Assembly (NCBI RefSeq): GCF_000689395.1
Contig: NZ_HG966617.1
Location: forward strand, 692,753 to 756,752
DNA from: Candidatus Phaeomarinobacter ectocarpi
GTDB taxonomy: Bacteria > Pseudomonadota > Alphaproteobacteria > CGMCC-115125
Length of the DNA: 64,000 nt
Reading direction: 5' to 3'
Positions 35,541 through 44,362 of this stretch are shown here, in pieces (the first letter of the stretch is position 1; every line of letters begins with the position of its first letter). The notes beneath the pieces are model-generated. The model was not told the DNA's origin. It did not search any database and was given only the letters and a program-made list of their open reading frames with translations. Both the position numbers and the translations under genes were made by a program.

Positions 35541-35627
35541 GGATGTCTCCTGAACAGTCTCAAACGGCTGGATAGCCAGCGTTTTGCCACTGGAGCAGTT
35601 AATGATCCATGCATAGTATCGCGTCCC

Positions 35628-36365
35628 ATGTGCGGACGATATTCAATAACGACACCCCCTCAGGCAATGGCGGAGCTGTTCAATTTTCCAGAGCAGCCGA
35701 ACTTTCCGCCGCGATGGAACATTGCCCCAACCCAACCGGTTCCCATCATCCGAAAGGGAGCCGATGGGCAACGCCATTTCATTCTTGTGAGATGGGGACT
35801 GGTGCCTGATTGGGCGCGTGAGGTGGGCTCAAAGCCACTCTTTAACGCCCGCGGTGAAACTGTTGCAGAGAAACCCGCATTCAGATCCGCATTCAAACGC
35901 CGCAGATGTCTTGTCCCAGCGGATGGGTTTTATGAGTGGAAGCCGGGCGGGGCTCAGCCAAAACAACCATATCTGATCCGCAGGCGCGATCGGGCACCCA
36001 TGGCGTTTGCGGGTATTTGGGAGCATTGGCAGTCTCCCGAAGGTTCGGAGCTTGAAAGCTGCAGCATCATTACGACGCAAGCCAATGCGACACTGGCGCC
36101 CGTCCATCACCGCATGCCGGTCATCCTGAATCAGGCGGACTGGGAAACTTGGATTGATACGTCTGAGACTTTGGGGAAGCGGGCATTGGAACTGCTTGTT
36201 CCGTCTGCTGATGATTTGTTAGACATCGTTCCAGTTTCCACCCGCGTCAACGCGGTTGCCAATGACGATGCCGCTCTTCAGGACGAAGTCGACCCGGTTC
36301 AGGCAGAGCCGCCAGCAAAAACGAAGTCGGACAAAAAGCCTGATGACCAGATGACGCTTTTCTAA
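35628..36365 (+). CDS. SOS response-associated peptidase (SRAP/YedK/HMCES)
   Basis: Protein of 245 residues that covalently traps abasic sites in single-stranded DNA. Catalytic Cys2 is in MCGRYSITTP, the conserved Asn in NARGETVAEKPAF, Glu in DGFYEW, and His in HHRMPVIL. All active-site residues are present. The C-terminal tail is charged and repetitive (PPAKTKSDKKPDDQMTLF), outside the core. ATG TGC must be the start because Cys2 is used after Met removal. No LexA-type box (GTTC-N7-GTTC) is seen in the 87-base promoter region, so SOS control is not evident. Confidence 0.95.
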   Translation: MCGRYSITTPPQAMAELFNFPEQPNFPPRWNIAPTQPVPIIRKGADGQRHFILVRWGLVPDWAREVGSKPLFNARGETVAEKPAFRSAFKRRRCLVPADGFYEWKPGGAQPKQPYLIRRRDRAPMAFAGIWEHWQSPEGSELESCSIITTQANATLAPVHHRMPVILNQADWETWIDTSETLGKRALELLVPSADDLLDIVPVSTRVNAVANDDAALQDEVDPVQAEPPAKTKSDKKPDDQMTLF

Positions 36366-36378
36366 TCCATACAGTCAA

Positions 36379-36822
36379 TCAATCCCCATCGAGCCTCTTG
36401 CCCATCTGCGTATTTGGCTCCACCTGATACCCGATCGACTCGTAGAACCCCACGACCTTGTCGTTCCCGGACCGTACAATCAGGTTCATCTTGGGCACGC
36501 CGAGTGCCTGAAGCCACTGCTCCGCTTCTCTCATCACCAGCGCGCCCAGACCCTTTTCGCGACACGAGGGATGGACGCTCACATAGTAGATGCCGCCCCG
36601 GTGCCCATCATGGCCCACCATTGCGCTTGCGACGATGTTGCCGTCAATCAGCCCTACCAGAACGGTGGATGCGGGACCGGCCAATGCGAATTCGAAGTCC
36701 GCGTTGGCATCGTTCCAGGGCCGCGTAAGCCCGCAAATATCCCACAATTCTGTGACTTTTGCGCGATCCTCTGGCTTTGCTGAAGCGAACCGGATAGGAA
36801 TTTGAGTGTGATTTTCGGCCAT
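36379..36822 (-). CDS. GNAT acetyltransferase
   Basis: A 147-residue Gcn5-related N-acetyltransferase, YpeA-like. The acetyl-CoA loop R/Q-x2-G-x-G/A is in SCREKGLGALVMREAEQWL, preceded by the strand GGIYYVSVHPS, and the end motif is NDKVVGFYESIGYQ. It lacks any N-terminal extension. It is convergent with the SRAP gene (13-base gap) and divergent from the CNNM/CBS protein. Substrate may be a small amine or a protein N-terminus; no call is possible. Confidence 0.88.
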   Translation of the reverse strand: MAENHTQIPIRFASAKPEDRAKVTELWDICGLTRPWNDANADFEFALAGPASTVLVGLIDGNIVASAMVGHDGHRGGIYYVSVHPSCREKGLGALVMREAEQWLQALGVPKMNLIVRSGNDKVVGFYESIGYQVEPNTQMGKRLDGD

Positions 36823-36925
36823 TTTGCGCGCCTCCCGCTAAAGTTTTGGCGGGAACGCCCGCAAAAACGAGCAAATCACGTTACAAGGCCCTATATTAGT
36901 TGAATAGGGTCGGCTTGGATTCCTG

Positions 36926-38266
36926 ATGGCACTCGACATCTTCATTCTACTAGCGCTGGTTGGATTAAACGGCTTCTTCGCCTTATCGGAGATGGCCGTT
37001 GTTTCCTCGCGCTCTGCACGTCTGCAAGCTCTTGCGGACGGAGACCGTCGTGCCAATGGGGCGAAGGTTGCGGCACAGCTGCGCGAAAAACCTGAACGCT
37101 TTCTCTCCACGGTTCAGATCGGCATCACAATGATTGGCGTTCTGTCCGGTGCCTTCGGTGCCGCCACGGTGTCGGAGCCCCTTGGCCAGATGCTGTCCGG
37201 CATTGAGTGGATCGGCAGCTACGGGCAGCCTGTGGCGCTTGGTCTGGTGGTCGTGGTTGTCACGATCCTGACGCTGGTGATCGGTGAACTGGTCCCCAAG
37301 CGCATTGCCCTGGGCAATCCTGAGTACATCGCCAGTGGCATTGCCCGGCCGATGCTGGGCCTCTCCAAAGTCTTCTCCCCGCTTGTCGATTTCCTGTCGA
37401 TACTAAGTGATCTGGCATTGCGTGTGCTGGGCATATCGGCGGAGCCCGTAAGCCAGGTGACGGAAGAAGAAATCCGTCAACTCGTGGTCGAGGGTGCCGA
37501 AGCGGGCGCAATTGAGGACGTCGAGCGCGACATCGTCCACCGCGTGTTCCGGCTCGGCGACAAGATGGCGTATGATATCATGACGCCAAGGCGTCAGGTC
37601 CCGTGGCTTGATCTGGACGCGCCACTGGAAGTGAACGCGGAAATCATTCGTGAAGCCCAGTCCATGCGCTATGTCGTTGGCCAAGGGCCAACGCGTGTTC
37701 CCGTTGGCGTTGTCAGGGCAGAGGATGTGCTTGCGGCACTACCGACCGATCTTGAGTTCGATATCTTTGCCAGCATGAGCGCGCCGCTTTACGTGCCTGA
37801 ATCAGCGAAGGCCCTTCAGGTGCTCGGCACCATGCAGTCAGAAAACAAGTTCATGGCCCTCGTTGTGGATGAATTCGGCGAGGTCCAGGGCGCAATCACC
37901 ATGGCGGAGATTTTCCGTGCCATGGTCGGTGACGTTACCGGCGACGGCAGCGCGCCGCGCATGAATGTTATCAACCGCAAGGACGGGTCATTTCTGGTCG
38001 AAGGCGGGGCAGCAGTAGACGAGCTCAAGGAGGTTCTGGGTCTTCAGTCCCTGCCGGGCGAAGACTCTGAGGATTTCAACACCCTTGCCGGCGCCATGCT
38101 GCACTTCTTTGGCAGATTGCCAACCGAAGGCGATGAGTTTGTCTGGGATGGCTATCGTTTTGAGATCGTCGATGTAGATGGCACACGCATCGACAAGGTG
38201 ATGATTGCCCCGCTTCGCAATATTCCAATTGCAGGCCTGCGGAGCCCTGCGAGCAAGGCCAGCTAA
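36926..38266 (+). CDS. CNNM/CBS-domain membrane protein (hemolysin C/YtfL family)
   Basis: A 446-residue membrane protein with a four-helix DUF21 (CNNM) domain at residues 1-185 (ALVGLNGFFALSEMAVVSSR, GITMIGVLSGAFGAATVSEP, LVIGELVPKRIALG), then two CBS domains (about 200-340, with MTPRRQVPWLDLD and FGEVQGAITMAEIFRAMVGD) and a C-terminal CorC_HlyC domain. These proteins are proposed to move or sense Mg or Co or to bind amines; the name hemolysin is historical. Its stop overlaps the FAD-oxidase stop by four bases. No partner gene is nearby. Confidence 0.9.
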   Translation: MALDIFILLALVGLNGFFALSEMAVVSSRSARLQALADGDRRANGAKVAAQLREKPERFLSTVQIGITMIGVLSGAFGAATVSEPLGQMLSGIEWIGSYGQPVALGLVVVVVTILTLVIGELVPKRIALGNPEYIASGIARPMLGLSKVFSPLVDFLSILSDLALRVLGISAEPVSQVTEEEIRQLVVEGAEAGAIEDVERDIVHRVFRLGDKMAYDIMTPRRQVPWLDLDAPLEVNAEIIREAQSMRYVVGQGPTRVPVGVVRAEDVLAALPTDLEFDIFASMSAPLYVPESAKALQVLGTMQSENKFMALVVDEFGEVQGAITMAEIFRAMVGDVTGDGSAPRMNVINRKDGSFLVEGGAAVDELKEVLGLQSLPGEDSEDFNTLAGAMLHFFGRLPTEGDEFVWDGYRFEIVDVDGTRIDKVMIAPLRNIPIAGLRSPASKAS

Positions 38267-39687
38267 AGCAGCTTGCCAGGGTTCATGATGCCCTTGGGAT
38301 CCAGCGCCGCCTTTATCGCGCGCATCACGCCAAGTTCAACGTCGGATTTGTACGTCTTGATCTCGTCACGTTTGAGCGTGCCGATCCCATGTTCAGCTGA
38401 GATTGAGCCGCCCAGCGATGCAACGATCCCATGCACAATGTCATTCATGGCCTGCCACTGATCCAGAAAAGCTTGCGGGTCCATGGCAATGGGCTGACTG
38501 AGATTGAAATGGATATTGCCATCGCCAATGTGGCCGAACGGAACAGGCCGAACTCCCGGCATCGCCGCTGTGACGGCATCCGTCGCTTGCTGAAGAAACG
38601 CAGGAACGCTTGAAACCGGGACGGACACATCGTGCTTGATGCTGGCGCCTTCCAGTTTCTGCGCTTCCGACATGTTTTCCCGAAGCGCCCACAGCGCAGC
38701 CCTCTGGGTCTCGCTCTCAGCAAGTGTCGCATCCAGTACAAGACCATCGTCAATGGCATTGCCAAGGGCTGTCTCCAGCATGGTGCGCAGCCAGCCATCA
38801 GTGCCGGCTGTCACTTCTGCGAGCACATACCAATCGGAAGGGTGGGACAGCGGGTCTTTGGCACCTTCAAAATGCCGGAGTGTGAGTTCAAAACCGCTAT
38901 CGCTGATGATCTCGAATGTTGAGACGAGGCCGCCGCTGGCATCTTGCAGGCGTGCCAGCAGTTCTACGGCAGCCTGCGGGTCTCGCAGGGCTGCAAAAGC
39001 GGTTTCCGTCGCCCTGGGTTTGGGAAACAGCTTCACAACCGCGCCGGTAATGATGCCCAAAGTCCCCTCGGCGCCGGCCAGAAGGCGGGTCAGATCATAG
39101 CCTGTATTGTCCTTGCGAAGTCCGGAGAGCCCATCCCAGATTTCGCCATTTGGCAGCACCGCTTCCAGCCCCAGAACCAGGTCGCGCATGGAGCCGTACC
39201 GCAATACCGCCGTACCCCCCGCATTCGTGGAGATGACTCCGCCGACCTGGCATGACCCCTCCGATGCAAGGCTCAAAGGAAAAAGCCTGTTGTTGCTGGC
39301 TGCCGCCTCTTGCGTCGTCTGCAACGTACATCCTGCATCCACTATCATCGTGTTGTTGAGAGGATCAACAGTCCGCACAGAATTCATGCGCTCGAGCGAT
39401 ACAATGACTTGGCTGCCGGACATGTCGGGTATCTGTCCACCAACAAGCCCCGTGTTGCCGCCCTGCGGCACAAGACCGGTGCCGGTTTCATGGGCAATGC
39501 GAACAATCGCTGCAACAGCGTCAACGCTTGCCGGTCGCAGCACGAGGGGAGTTTCCCCATGAAACAGGCCGCGCCACTCCACCAGATAGCGCGCAAGATC
39601 TTCAGAGTCCGGTCGTAGTGCACCCGCCGGCCCGGCGGCGTCCGCCAGCCTTGAAAGTGTGTCTGCTGATGGTCCACTCATATTCAT
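38263..39687 (-). CDS. FAD-linked oxidase, D-lactate/D-2-hydroxyglutarate dehydrogenase type
   Basis: VAO-fold flavoprotein of about 474 residues oxidising a 2-hydroxy acid. The FAD-binding half shows VPQGGNTGLVGGQIPD, ASEGSCQVGGVISTNAGG and GAEGTLGIITGAVVKL. The C-terminal substrate domain has PVPFGHIGDGNIHFNLSQP with the metal or substrate His residues, then ISAEHGIGTLKRDEI. I prefer ATG 39687 (MNMSGPS), although the frame is open to a TTG at 39723. It lies just after tsaC on the same strand, a neighbourhood I recall as recurrent in alphaproteobacteria. D-2-hydroxyglutarate, D-lactate and glycolate remain possible substrates. Confidence 0.88.
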   Translation of the reverse strand: MNMSGPSADTLSRLADAAGPAGALRPDSEDLARYLVEWRGLFHGETPLVLRPASVDAVAAIVRIAHETGTGLVPQGGNTGLVGGQIPDMSGSQVIVSLERMNSVRTVDPLNNTMIVDAGCTLQTTQEAAASNNRLFPLSLASEGSCQVGGVISTNAGGTAVLRYGSMRDLVLGLEAVLPNGEIWDGLSGLRKDNTGYDLTRLLAGAEGTLGIITGAVVKLFPKPRATETAFAALRDPQAAVELLARLQDASGGLVSTFEIISDSGFELTLRHFEGAKDPLSHPSDWYVLAEVTAGTDGWLRTMLETALGNAIDDGLVLDATLAESETQRAALWALRENMSEAQKLEGASIKHDVSVPVSSVPAFLQQATDAVTAAMPGVRPVPFGHIGDGNIHFNLSQPIAMDPQAFLDQWQAMNDIVHGIVASLGGSISAEHGIGTLKRDEIKTYKSDVELGVMRAIKAALDPKGIMNPGKLL

Positions 39688-39741
39688 ACCTACTGACGTA
39701 GAGCCGATTGGCATACCCGTCAAAGCCCACTGGTCATGTCT

Positions 39742-40707
39742 TCAGGTTTTGGGCGCGGCCGCCCTTTTGAGCCGATCGTTTATGGCCTCACCAATGCCAT
39801 CAGCTGGAATGGGCGTCACGGCAATGCCGCGCGCGCCTGTCGCATCAAGCTGCCGCAGCATGGCAAAGAGATTGGCAGCCGCCTCAACCAGATCAGCCGA
39901 AGGGCTCAGATTCGCAATCGGGCCATCGTGTTGAGGCAAATCCGGCCCAAAACCCAAAAGAGCCTCATTGTCGGCAGGCGCTGATACATTGAGTCGCACG
40001 GATGCGTTCGGCGCATAGTGACTTACCAGCATCCCCGGTGCCTCAATCGCGTTACTCTTTGTTTCCTCTAGCGCCCCGCATACGCCTTCCAGCTGGTTAC
40101 GGGTAATGGTCCCGGGTCGGAGCAGGCGTACTTGATCGGCCACAATTGAAACAACCGTAGATTCAAGCCCAACAGTGCACGGGCCTCCATCAAGGACCAT
40201 GTCGATCCTGCCCTTGAGGCCATCTGCTGCATGCTGTGCGGTCGTAGGGCTTACCCGACCGGACGGATTGGCGCTGGGCGCAGCCAACGGCCTTTGGACA
40301 CGTCCGATCAGTGCTTGTGCCACCTTATGGTTCGGCATGCGTATGGCGATGGTATCCAGCCCCGCAGAGGCCAGCAGTGACACGGGACAATCGGCAGATC
40401 GGGGCACCACAAGCGTCAATGGCCCCGGCCAGAAGGTATCGGCGAGCGCCAATGCCAGGTCGCTCAACTCGCCGAGTTGCCGGGCCATCTCGACGCCCGA
40501 CACATGGCTGATAAGCGGGTTGAACTGAGGCCGGCCCTTGGCCTCAAAAATCCGAGCCACCGCCCGGTCGCTGGTTGCGTCAGCGCCAAGCCCGTAAACC
40601 GTCTCGGTCGGAAAAGCGACAAGCCCCCCCGCAAGCAGGCACTGGGACGCGCGGTCGATCGCGTCTTTGTCAGCCTTGGTTGGGGTGAGGGCGGCAGGGG
40701 GTGTCAT
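39742..40707 (-). CDS. tsaC: L-threonylcarbamoyladenylate synthase (Sua5/TsaC)
   Basis: Makes threonylcarbamoyl-AMP from threonine, bicarbonate and ATP for the t6A37 modification of ANN-decoding tRNAs. The 321 residues comprise the YrdC domain (CLLAGGLVAFPTETVYGLGA, RPQFNPLISHV, PLAAPSANPSG) and the extra C-terminal Sua5 domain (LRPGTITRNQLE, SHYAPNASVRL). Start ATG at 40707 (MTPPAAL); the open frame extends 51 residues further back through the promoter of the divergent gene and is not translated. It overlaps no neighbour and precedes the FAD-oxidase gene, probably as one transcript. Confidence 0.95.
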   Translation of the reverse strand: MTPPAALTPTKADKDAIDRASQCLLAGGLVAFPTETVYGLGADATSDRAVARIFEAKGRPQFNPLISHVSGVEMARQLGELSDLALALADTFWPGPLTLVVPRSADCPVSLLASAGLDTIAIRMPNHKVAQALIGRVQRPLAAPSANPSGRVSPTTAQHAADGLKGRIDMVLDGGPCTVGLESTVVSIVADQVRLLRPGTITRNQLEGVCGALEETKSNAIEAPGMLVSHYAPNASVRLNVSAPADNEALLGFGPDLPQHDGPIANLSPSADLVEAAANLFAMLRQLDATGARGIAVTPIPADGIGEAINDRLKRAAAPKT

Positions 40708-40844
40708 GGCGGCAACCTGCCACGACCGACCCGTCTTCAAAAGCGCAAAAGCGGCATAAATACCCTGCGGCTGGATATGCCCGCCATTTCTGCTATCTGT
40801 TTGCCTAATGACCCTTCCTCGATTGCCGAGATGAGAGAAACCGC

Positions 40845-42641
40845 ATGACCTACCGCCCACCCGTCCGTGACATGTCCTTTGCCCTCAATGAGATTGCAGG
40901 CCTCAAGGAGCTTTGTGGCTCCAAGGCTTTCCCCGATCTGGAACCGGATCTGATCGAACAGGTGCTTGAGGAATCCGGCCGCATGGCGGGAGATCTGCTG
41001 GCCCCTCTCAACTGGACCGGCGACCAGCAGGGCTCGCAGCTCGGTGCGGATGGCGTGAAAGCCCCGGATGGATTTGCTGACGCCTACAAACAGTGGTTTG
41101 AAGCGGGCTGGTGCTCCATTCCCGGTGACGTCAATTATGGTGGGCAGGGTCTGCCTTTGTCCCTGGCCGTTGCCGTGCAGGAATACATCAATCAGGCCAA
41201 CATGGCTTTTGGCCTGTGCCCCATGCTCAGTCAGGGTGCGGTAGAGAGCCTGACGCAGCACGGCTCGGACGAGTTGCGCGACAAATACCTCCCCAAACTG
41301 CTGTCGGGTGAGTGGACAGGCTCCATGAACCTGACCGAGCCGCAAGCCGGCTCCGACGTTGGCGCGCTCAAGGCAAAAGCGGAGCCAGTGGGAGATGGTA
41401 CCTACAAGATAAAAGGCACGAAGATCTACATCACGTGGGGCGACCACGACATGGCGGAAAATATCATTCACCTGGTTCTTGCCCGCCTGCCGGATGCACC
41501 CGAGGGCACCAAGGGCGTTTCGCTCTTCCTCGTACCGAAGTTTTTCGTGAACGATGACGGATCTCTGGGCGACCGCAACGACGTCAAGTGCATCGGTCTG
41601 GAAAAGAAGCTTGGCATTCATGCCAGCCCCACCTGCGTCATGGCCTATGGCGAGGAAGAGGGCGCCATCGGGTGGCTCATCGGTGAAGAAAACAAAGGCA
41701 TGCGCTGCATGTTCACCATGATGAACAATGCCCGGCTCAATGTGGGCATGCAGGGCGTCGGCATCGCTGAGCGAGCCTACCAGCAGGCGCTTGACTATGC
41801 GATGGAGCGTAAGCAGGGCAAGGCATTCACACCGTATACGGACAAACCGGACGGCATGTCGCCGATTATTGATCACCCTGATGTGCGCCGCATGCTGCTC
41901 ACCATGAAGGCAATGACGGAAGCAACGCGGGGCATCTGCTACGCCAACGCTGTGGCGCTCGACCTCGAGCACAATGGCGAAGACGAGGACAAGCGCAAAT
42001 GGGGGCAGGGACGTGCTGCTCTTCTCACGCCAATTTCAAAAGGTTTCTCAACGGATGTGGGCGTGGACGTTGCCTCCATTGGCATTCAGATTCACGGCGG
42101 TATGGGCTTCATTGAAGAAACCGGCGCTGCTCAGCATCTGCGCGATAGTCGTATTGCGCCGATCTATGAAGGCACAAATGGCATCCAGGCCATCGACCTT
42201 GTCAGCCGCAAGCTGACAATGGACGGCGGCAAGGTCATCGCTGATTTCCTTGATGAGATCGATCAGACAGCCAAGTCCTGCTCGGCCTCCAATGATGAAA
42301 AGCTGGTTACGATTGGTAGGGAATTGTCGCAAGCCAACGCCACGTTGCGCGAAACCACAGATTGGCTGTTGGAAGCTCTGAAATCAGAAGCAACCGATGC
42401 TCTGGGCGGCGCGACACCATATCTCAAGATGATCGGGACCGTGGCCGGCGGTGCCTATCTCGCCAAGGGTGCGCTCGCAGCCCATCCCAAGGCCGGGGAA
42501 GACAGCTATCTCGCCGGTCGTGTCGAGATGGCGGCGTTCTATGCAACAAATATCCTGCCTCAGGCTGCCGGCCTCAAGGCACCTGCGACGTCGGGTGCCG
42601 CTGGCCTTTATGCCCTCAGCACGGATTTGCTCACGTCCTAG
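40845..42641 (+). CDS. Acyl-CoA dehydrogenase, DmdC (3-methylmercaptopropionyl-CoA dehydrogenase)-like
   Basis: FAD-dependent dehydrogenase of 598 residues with the extra C-terminal domain of the DmdC subgroup. Motifs: NLTEPQAGSDVGALKAKAEP, YITWGDHDMAENIIHLVLAR, FLVPKFFVNDDG, GEENKGMRCMFTMMNNARL and the catalytic Glu in PIYEGTNGIQAIDL. DmdC oxidises 3-methylmercaptopropionyl-CoA in DMSP demethylation, though relatives use other medium or branched acyl-CoAs. No dmdA, dmdB or dmdD is seen in this window, so the role in DMSP use is unproven. The MBL hydrolase follows 64 bases later on the same strand. Confidence 0.85.
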   Translation: MTYRPPVRDMSFALNEIAGLKELCGSKAFPDLEPDLIEQVLEESGRMAGDLLAPLNWTGDQQGSQLGADGVKAPDGFADAYKQWFEAGWCSIPGDVNYGGQGLPLSLAVAVQEYINQANMAFGLCPMLSQGAVESLTQHGSDELRDKYLPKLLSGEWTGSMNLTEPQAGSDVGALKAKAEPVGDGTYKIKGTKIYITWGDHDMAENIIHLVLARLPDAPEGTKGVSLFLVPKFFVNDDGSLGDRNDVKCIGLEKKLGIHASPTCVMAYGEEEGAIGWLIGEENKGMRCMFTMMNNARLNVGMQGVGIAERAYQQALDYAMERKQGKAFTPYTDKPDGMSPIIDHPDVRRMLLTMKAMTEATRGICYANAVALDLEHNGEDEDKRKWGQGRAALLTPISKGFSTDVGVDVASIGIQIHGGMGFIEETGAAQHLRDSRIAPIYEGTNGIQAIDLVSRKLTMDGGKVIADFLDEIDQTAKSCSASNDEKLVTIGRELSQANATLRETTDWLLEALKSEATDALGGATPYLKMIGTVAGGAYLAKGALAAHPKAGEDSYLAGRVEMAAFYATNILPQAAGLKAPATSGAAGLYALSTDLLTS

Positions 42642-42705
42642 ACCAATGGCGGAGCGTTGACGCTTACGTCAGCGTCACGTACCCCATTGGTGAACAGGAG
42701 CAACA

Positions 42706-43803
42706 ATGTCCATTTCCGCAGCACCCCAAAAGCCAACGCAGACGCCGACAGAAATCTCCTACCCCCACGGCCTGAAAGAGTTTCCAGCGCCGGGTGAGAC
42801 AATTGAGATTTCTCCAGGCATTCATTGGCTGCGGATGCCGCTCCCCTATTCGCTGGATCACATCAATCTGTATCTGATCGAGGATGGAGACGGCTGGGTC
42901 ATCGTCGATACGGGTGTGAATACATCTAAAGTCCGCGATCTTTGGGAACAGCACTTCGCGGGTGTCATGGGTGGGCGGCCCGTTACCAAGGTCATCGTCA
43001 CTCATCTGCATCCCGATCATGTGGGACTTGCCGGTTGGCTGTGCCGTCGTTTCGGTGTCGAGCTGTGGATGTCGCGTACTGACTATCTGATGTGCTGCAA
43101 CCTTGTGCTCGATACTGGTACCGAAGCGCCGGAAGAGGGGGTACGGTTCTATCGGGAGGCTGGTTTCAACGACGCCCAGATCGAAACCTATCGACGGCGT
43201 TTTGGTGGGTTTGGGCGTGATGTGTCCACCATGCCCCAGAGCTTTCGGCGTCTGGTCGGTGGCCAGCAACTGGAAATCGGCGGCCGCACCTGGCAGACCG
43301 TAGAGGGGCGGGGCCATGCCCCGGAGCATATGTGCCTGTGGTGCCCGGATGCTGCTGTTCTCCTGTCCGGTGATCAGGTGCTCCCGCGTATTTCCTCAAA
43401 CATCAGTGTTCATCCAACCGAGCCTCAGGCAGACCCGCTGTCAGACTGGTTGGAGAGTTGCGCGCGCATCCGCGACCAGTTACCAGCTGACACACTCGTT
43501 GGCCCCGCCCACAACGAACCGTTCTATGGTCTTAAGGTCCGCTTGCAAGACTTGATCGACGAACACGAAACCGATTTGGGCAAGCTCGAAGAACTGATCG
43601 GCGAGCCCAAGCGCGCGAACGAAGTGTTCGGAGCCCTGTTCCGCCGTCCGATCACGGATGACCTGGTACACATGGCAACCGGTGAGAGTTTGGCGCACCT
43701 GAATTGCCTGATTGAACGGGGGCTTGCTCGGCGCTTCATGGGCGACGACGGGGTTGCCCGCTACGAGCGAGTTTCCCATGCGCAGGCAACCGCCGCCGAA
43801 TAG
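42706..43803 (+). CDS. MBL-fold metallo-hydrolase
   Basis: A 365-residue metallo-beta-lactamase-fold hydrolase. The metal-binding sequence is VTHLHPDHVGLAGWL (HxHxDH), the preceding VIVDTGVNTSK is typical, and the later His (GRGHAPEHMCLW) and Asp (LLSGDQVLPRIS) ligands are present. A C-terminal winged helix, as in LACTB2-like proteins, is likely (DDLVHMATGESLAHLNCLIE). It follows the acyl-CoA dehydrogenase and precedes the convergent SnoaL-like gene by nine bases. The context suggests a thioesterase-like or ring-opening hydrolase in the same pathway. Confidence 0.85.
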   Translation: MSISAAPQKPTQTPTEISYPHGLKEFPAPGETIEISPGIHWLRMPLPYSLDHINLYLIEDGDGWVIVDTGVNTSKVRDLWEQHFAGVMGGRPVTKVIVTHLHPDHVGLAGWLCRRFGVELWMSRTDYLMCCNLVLDTGTEAPEEGVRFYREAGFNDAQIETYRRRFGGFGRDVSTMPQSFRRLVGGQQLEIGGRTWQTVEGRGHAPEHMCLWCPDAAVLLSGDQVLPRISSNISVHPTEPQADPLSDWLESCARIRDQLPADTLVGPAHNEPFYGLKVRLQDLIDEHETDLGKLEELIGEPKRANEVFGALFRRPITDDLVHMATGESLAHLNCLIERGLARRFMGDDGVARYERVSHAQATAAE

Positions 43804-43812
43804 CCAATAGCC

Positions 43813-44268
43813 TTAGACGTAGGACGCATCCATATAGCTGCCATGTTCCGCAAGCCATGCCAGCGCTTGCTGGTTTTCAACAAGAGTCACATCCCAGACA
43901 TCGGTCATGGCATTAATCTTTCCATCGCGGAAATGCCAGAATCCGTGCGCCGCAATGCGCACATCGGGAAGTCCGGCCTTTTGGTATCTGCCCCAGGCAA
44001 TCGCTGAAACGGTATCAGGGTCATAGGTTTTAACGCCAACAGGCTCGTGCTGACGGCTGTCAAATTTGCGGTCAAATCCGCGAATGGACTTTGCAAAACC
44101 AGCAATCACCGCTGCGCGCCCCTGAATATGGCAAGCCATGAACATGCCCGTCACCCGGTACTGAACGTCTTCGGTCAAAAATGGTTCAAGCGGTGACCAC
44201 TCGTCTGTCTCGCAGGCTGTATTGAATGTATCCAGGAAGTCGCGCCATGTTTGAAGCATTTCGGTCAT
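43813..44268 (-). CDS. SnoaL/NTF2-like protein
   Basis: A 151-residue cone-barrel protein of the nuclear transport factor 2/SnoaL superfamily. FLDTFNTACETDEWSPLEPFL and the central YRVTGMFMACHIQGRAAVIAG are typical of the first helices and strand, and the end reads GFWHFRDGKINAMTDVWD. This fold covers small hydrolases, isomerases and dehydratases. ATG 44268 has GGAG upstream; the open frame further upstream would cover the operator palindrome. It is divergent from the TetR regulator and shares its promoter, so it is a likely regulatory target. Confidence 0.75.
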   Translation of the reverse strand: MTEMLQTWRDFLDTFNTACETDEWSPLEPFLTEDVQYRVTGMFMACHIQGRAAVIAGFAKSIRGFDRKFDSRQHEPVGVKTYDPDTVSAIAWGRYQKAGLPDVRIAAHGFWHFRDGKINAMTDVWDVTLVENQQALAWLAEHGSYMDASYV

Positions 44269-44295
44269 CTGTGTTCTCCAGTCAGGATCAATGAG

Positions 44296-44317
44296 TTCTA
44301 TGGTGATCACCATAGAA
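44296..44317. promoter_or_regulatory. Perfect 22-bp palindrome, probable TetR operator
   Basis: TTCTATGGTGA and TCACCATAGAA are exact inverted complements with no spacer. The half-site CATAGAA recurs at 44341-44347. The palindrome starts 28 bases before the SnoaL-like ATG (on the minus strand) and 46 before the TetR ATG, so it can control both divergent genes. Confidence 0.75.
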
Positions 44318-44362
44318 TTACGACTATCTAGACCAACCGCCATAGAAAAGCTACAAGCTTTT

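Noticed and set aside
35541-35627. LexA box upstream of the SRAP gene
   Set aside because: Only one GAAC half-site is seen and no partner occurs at N7, so SOS control is not supported.
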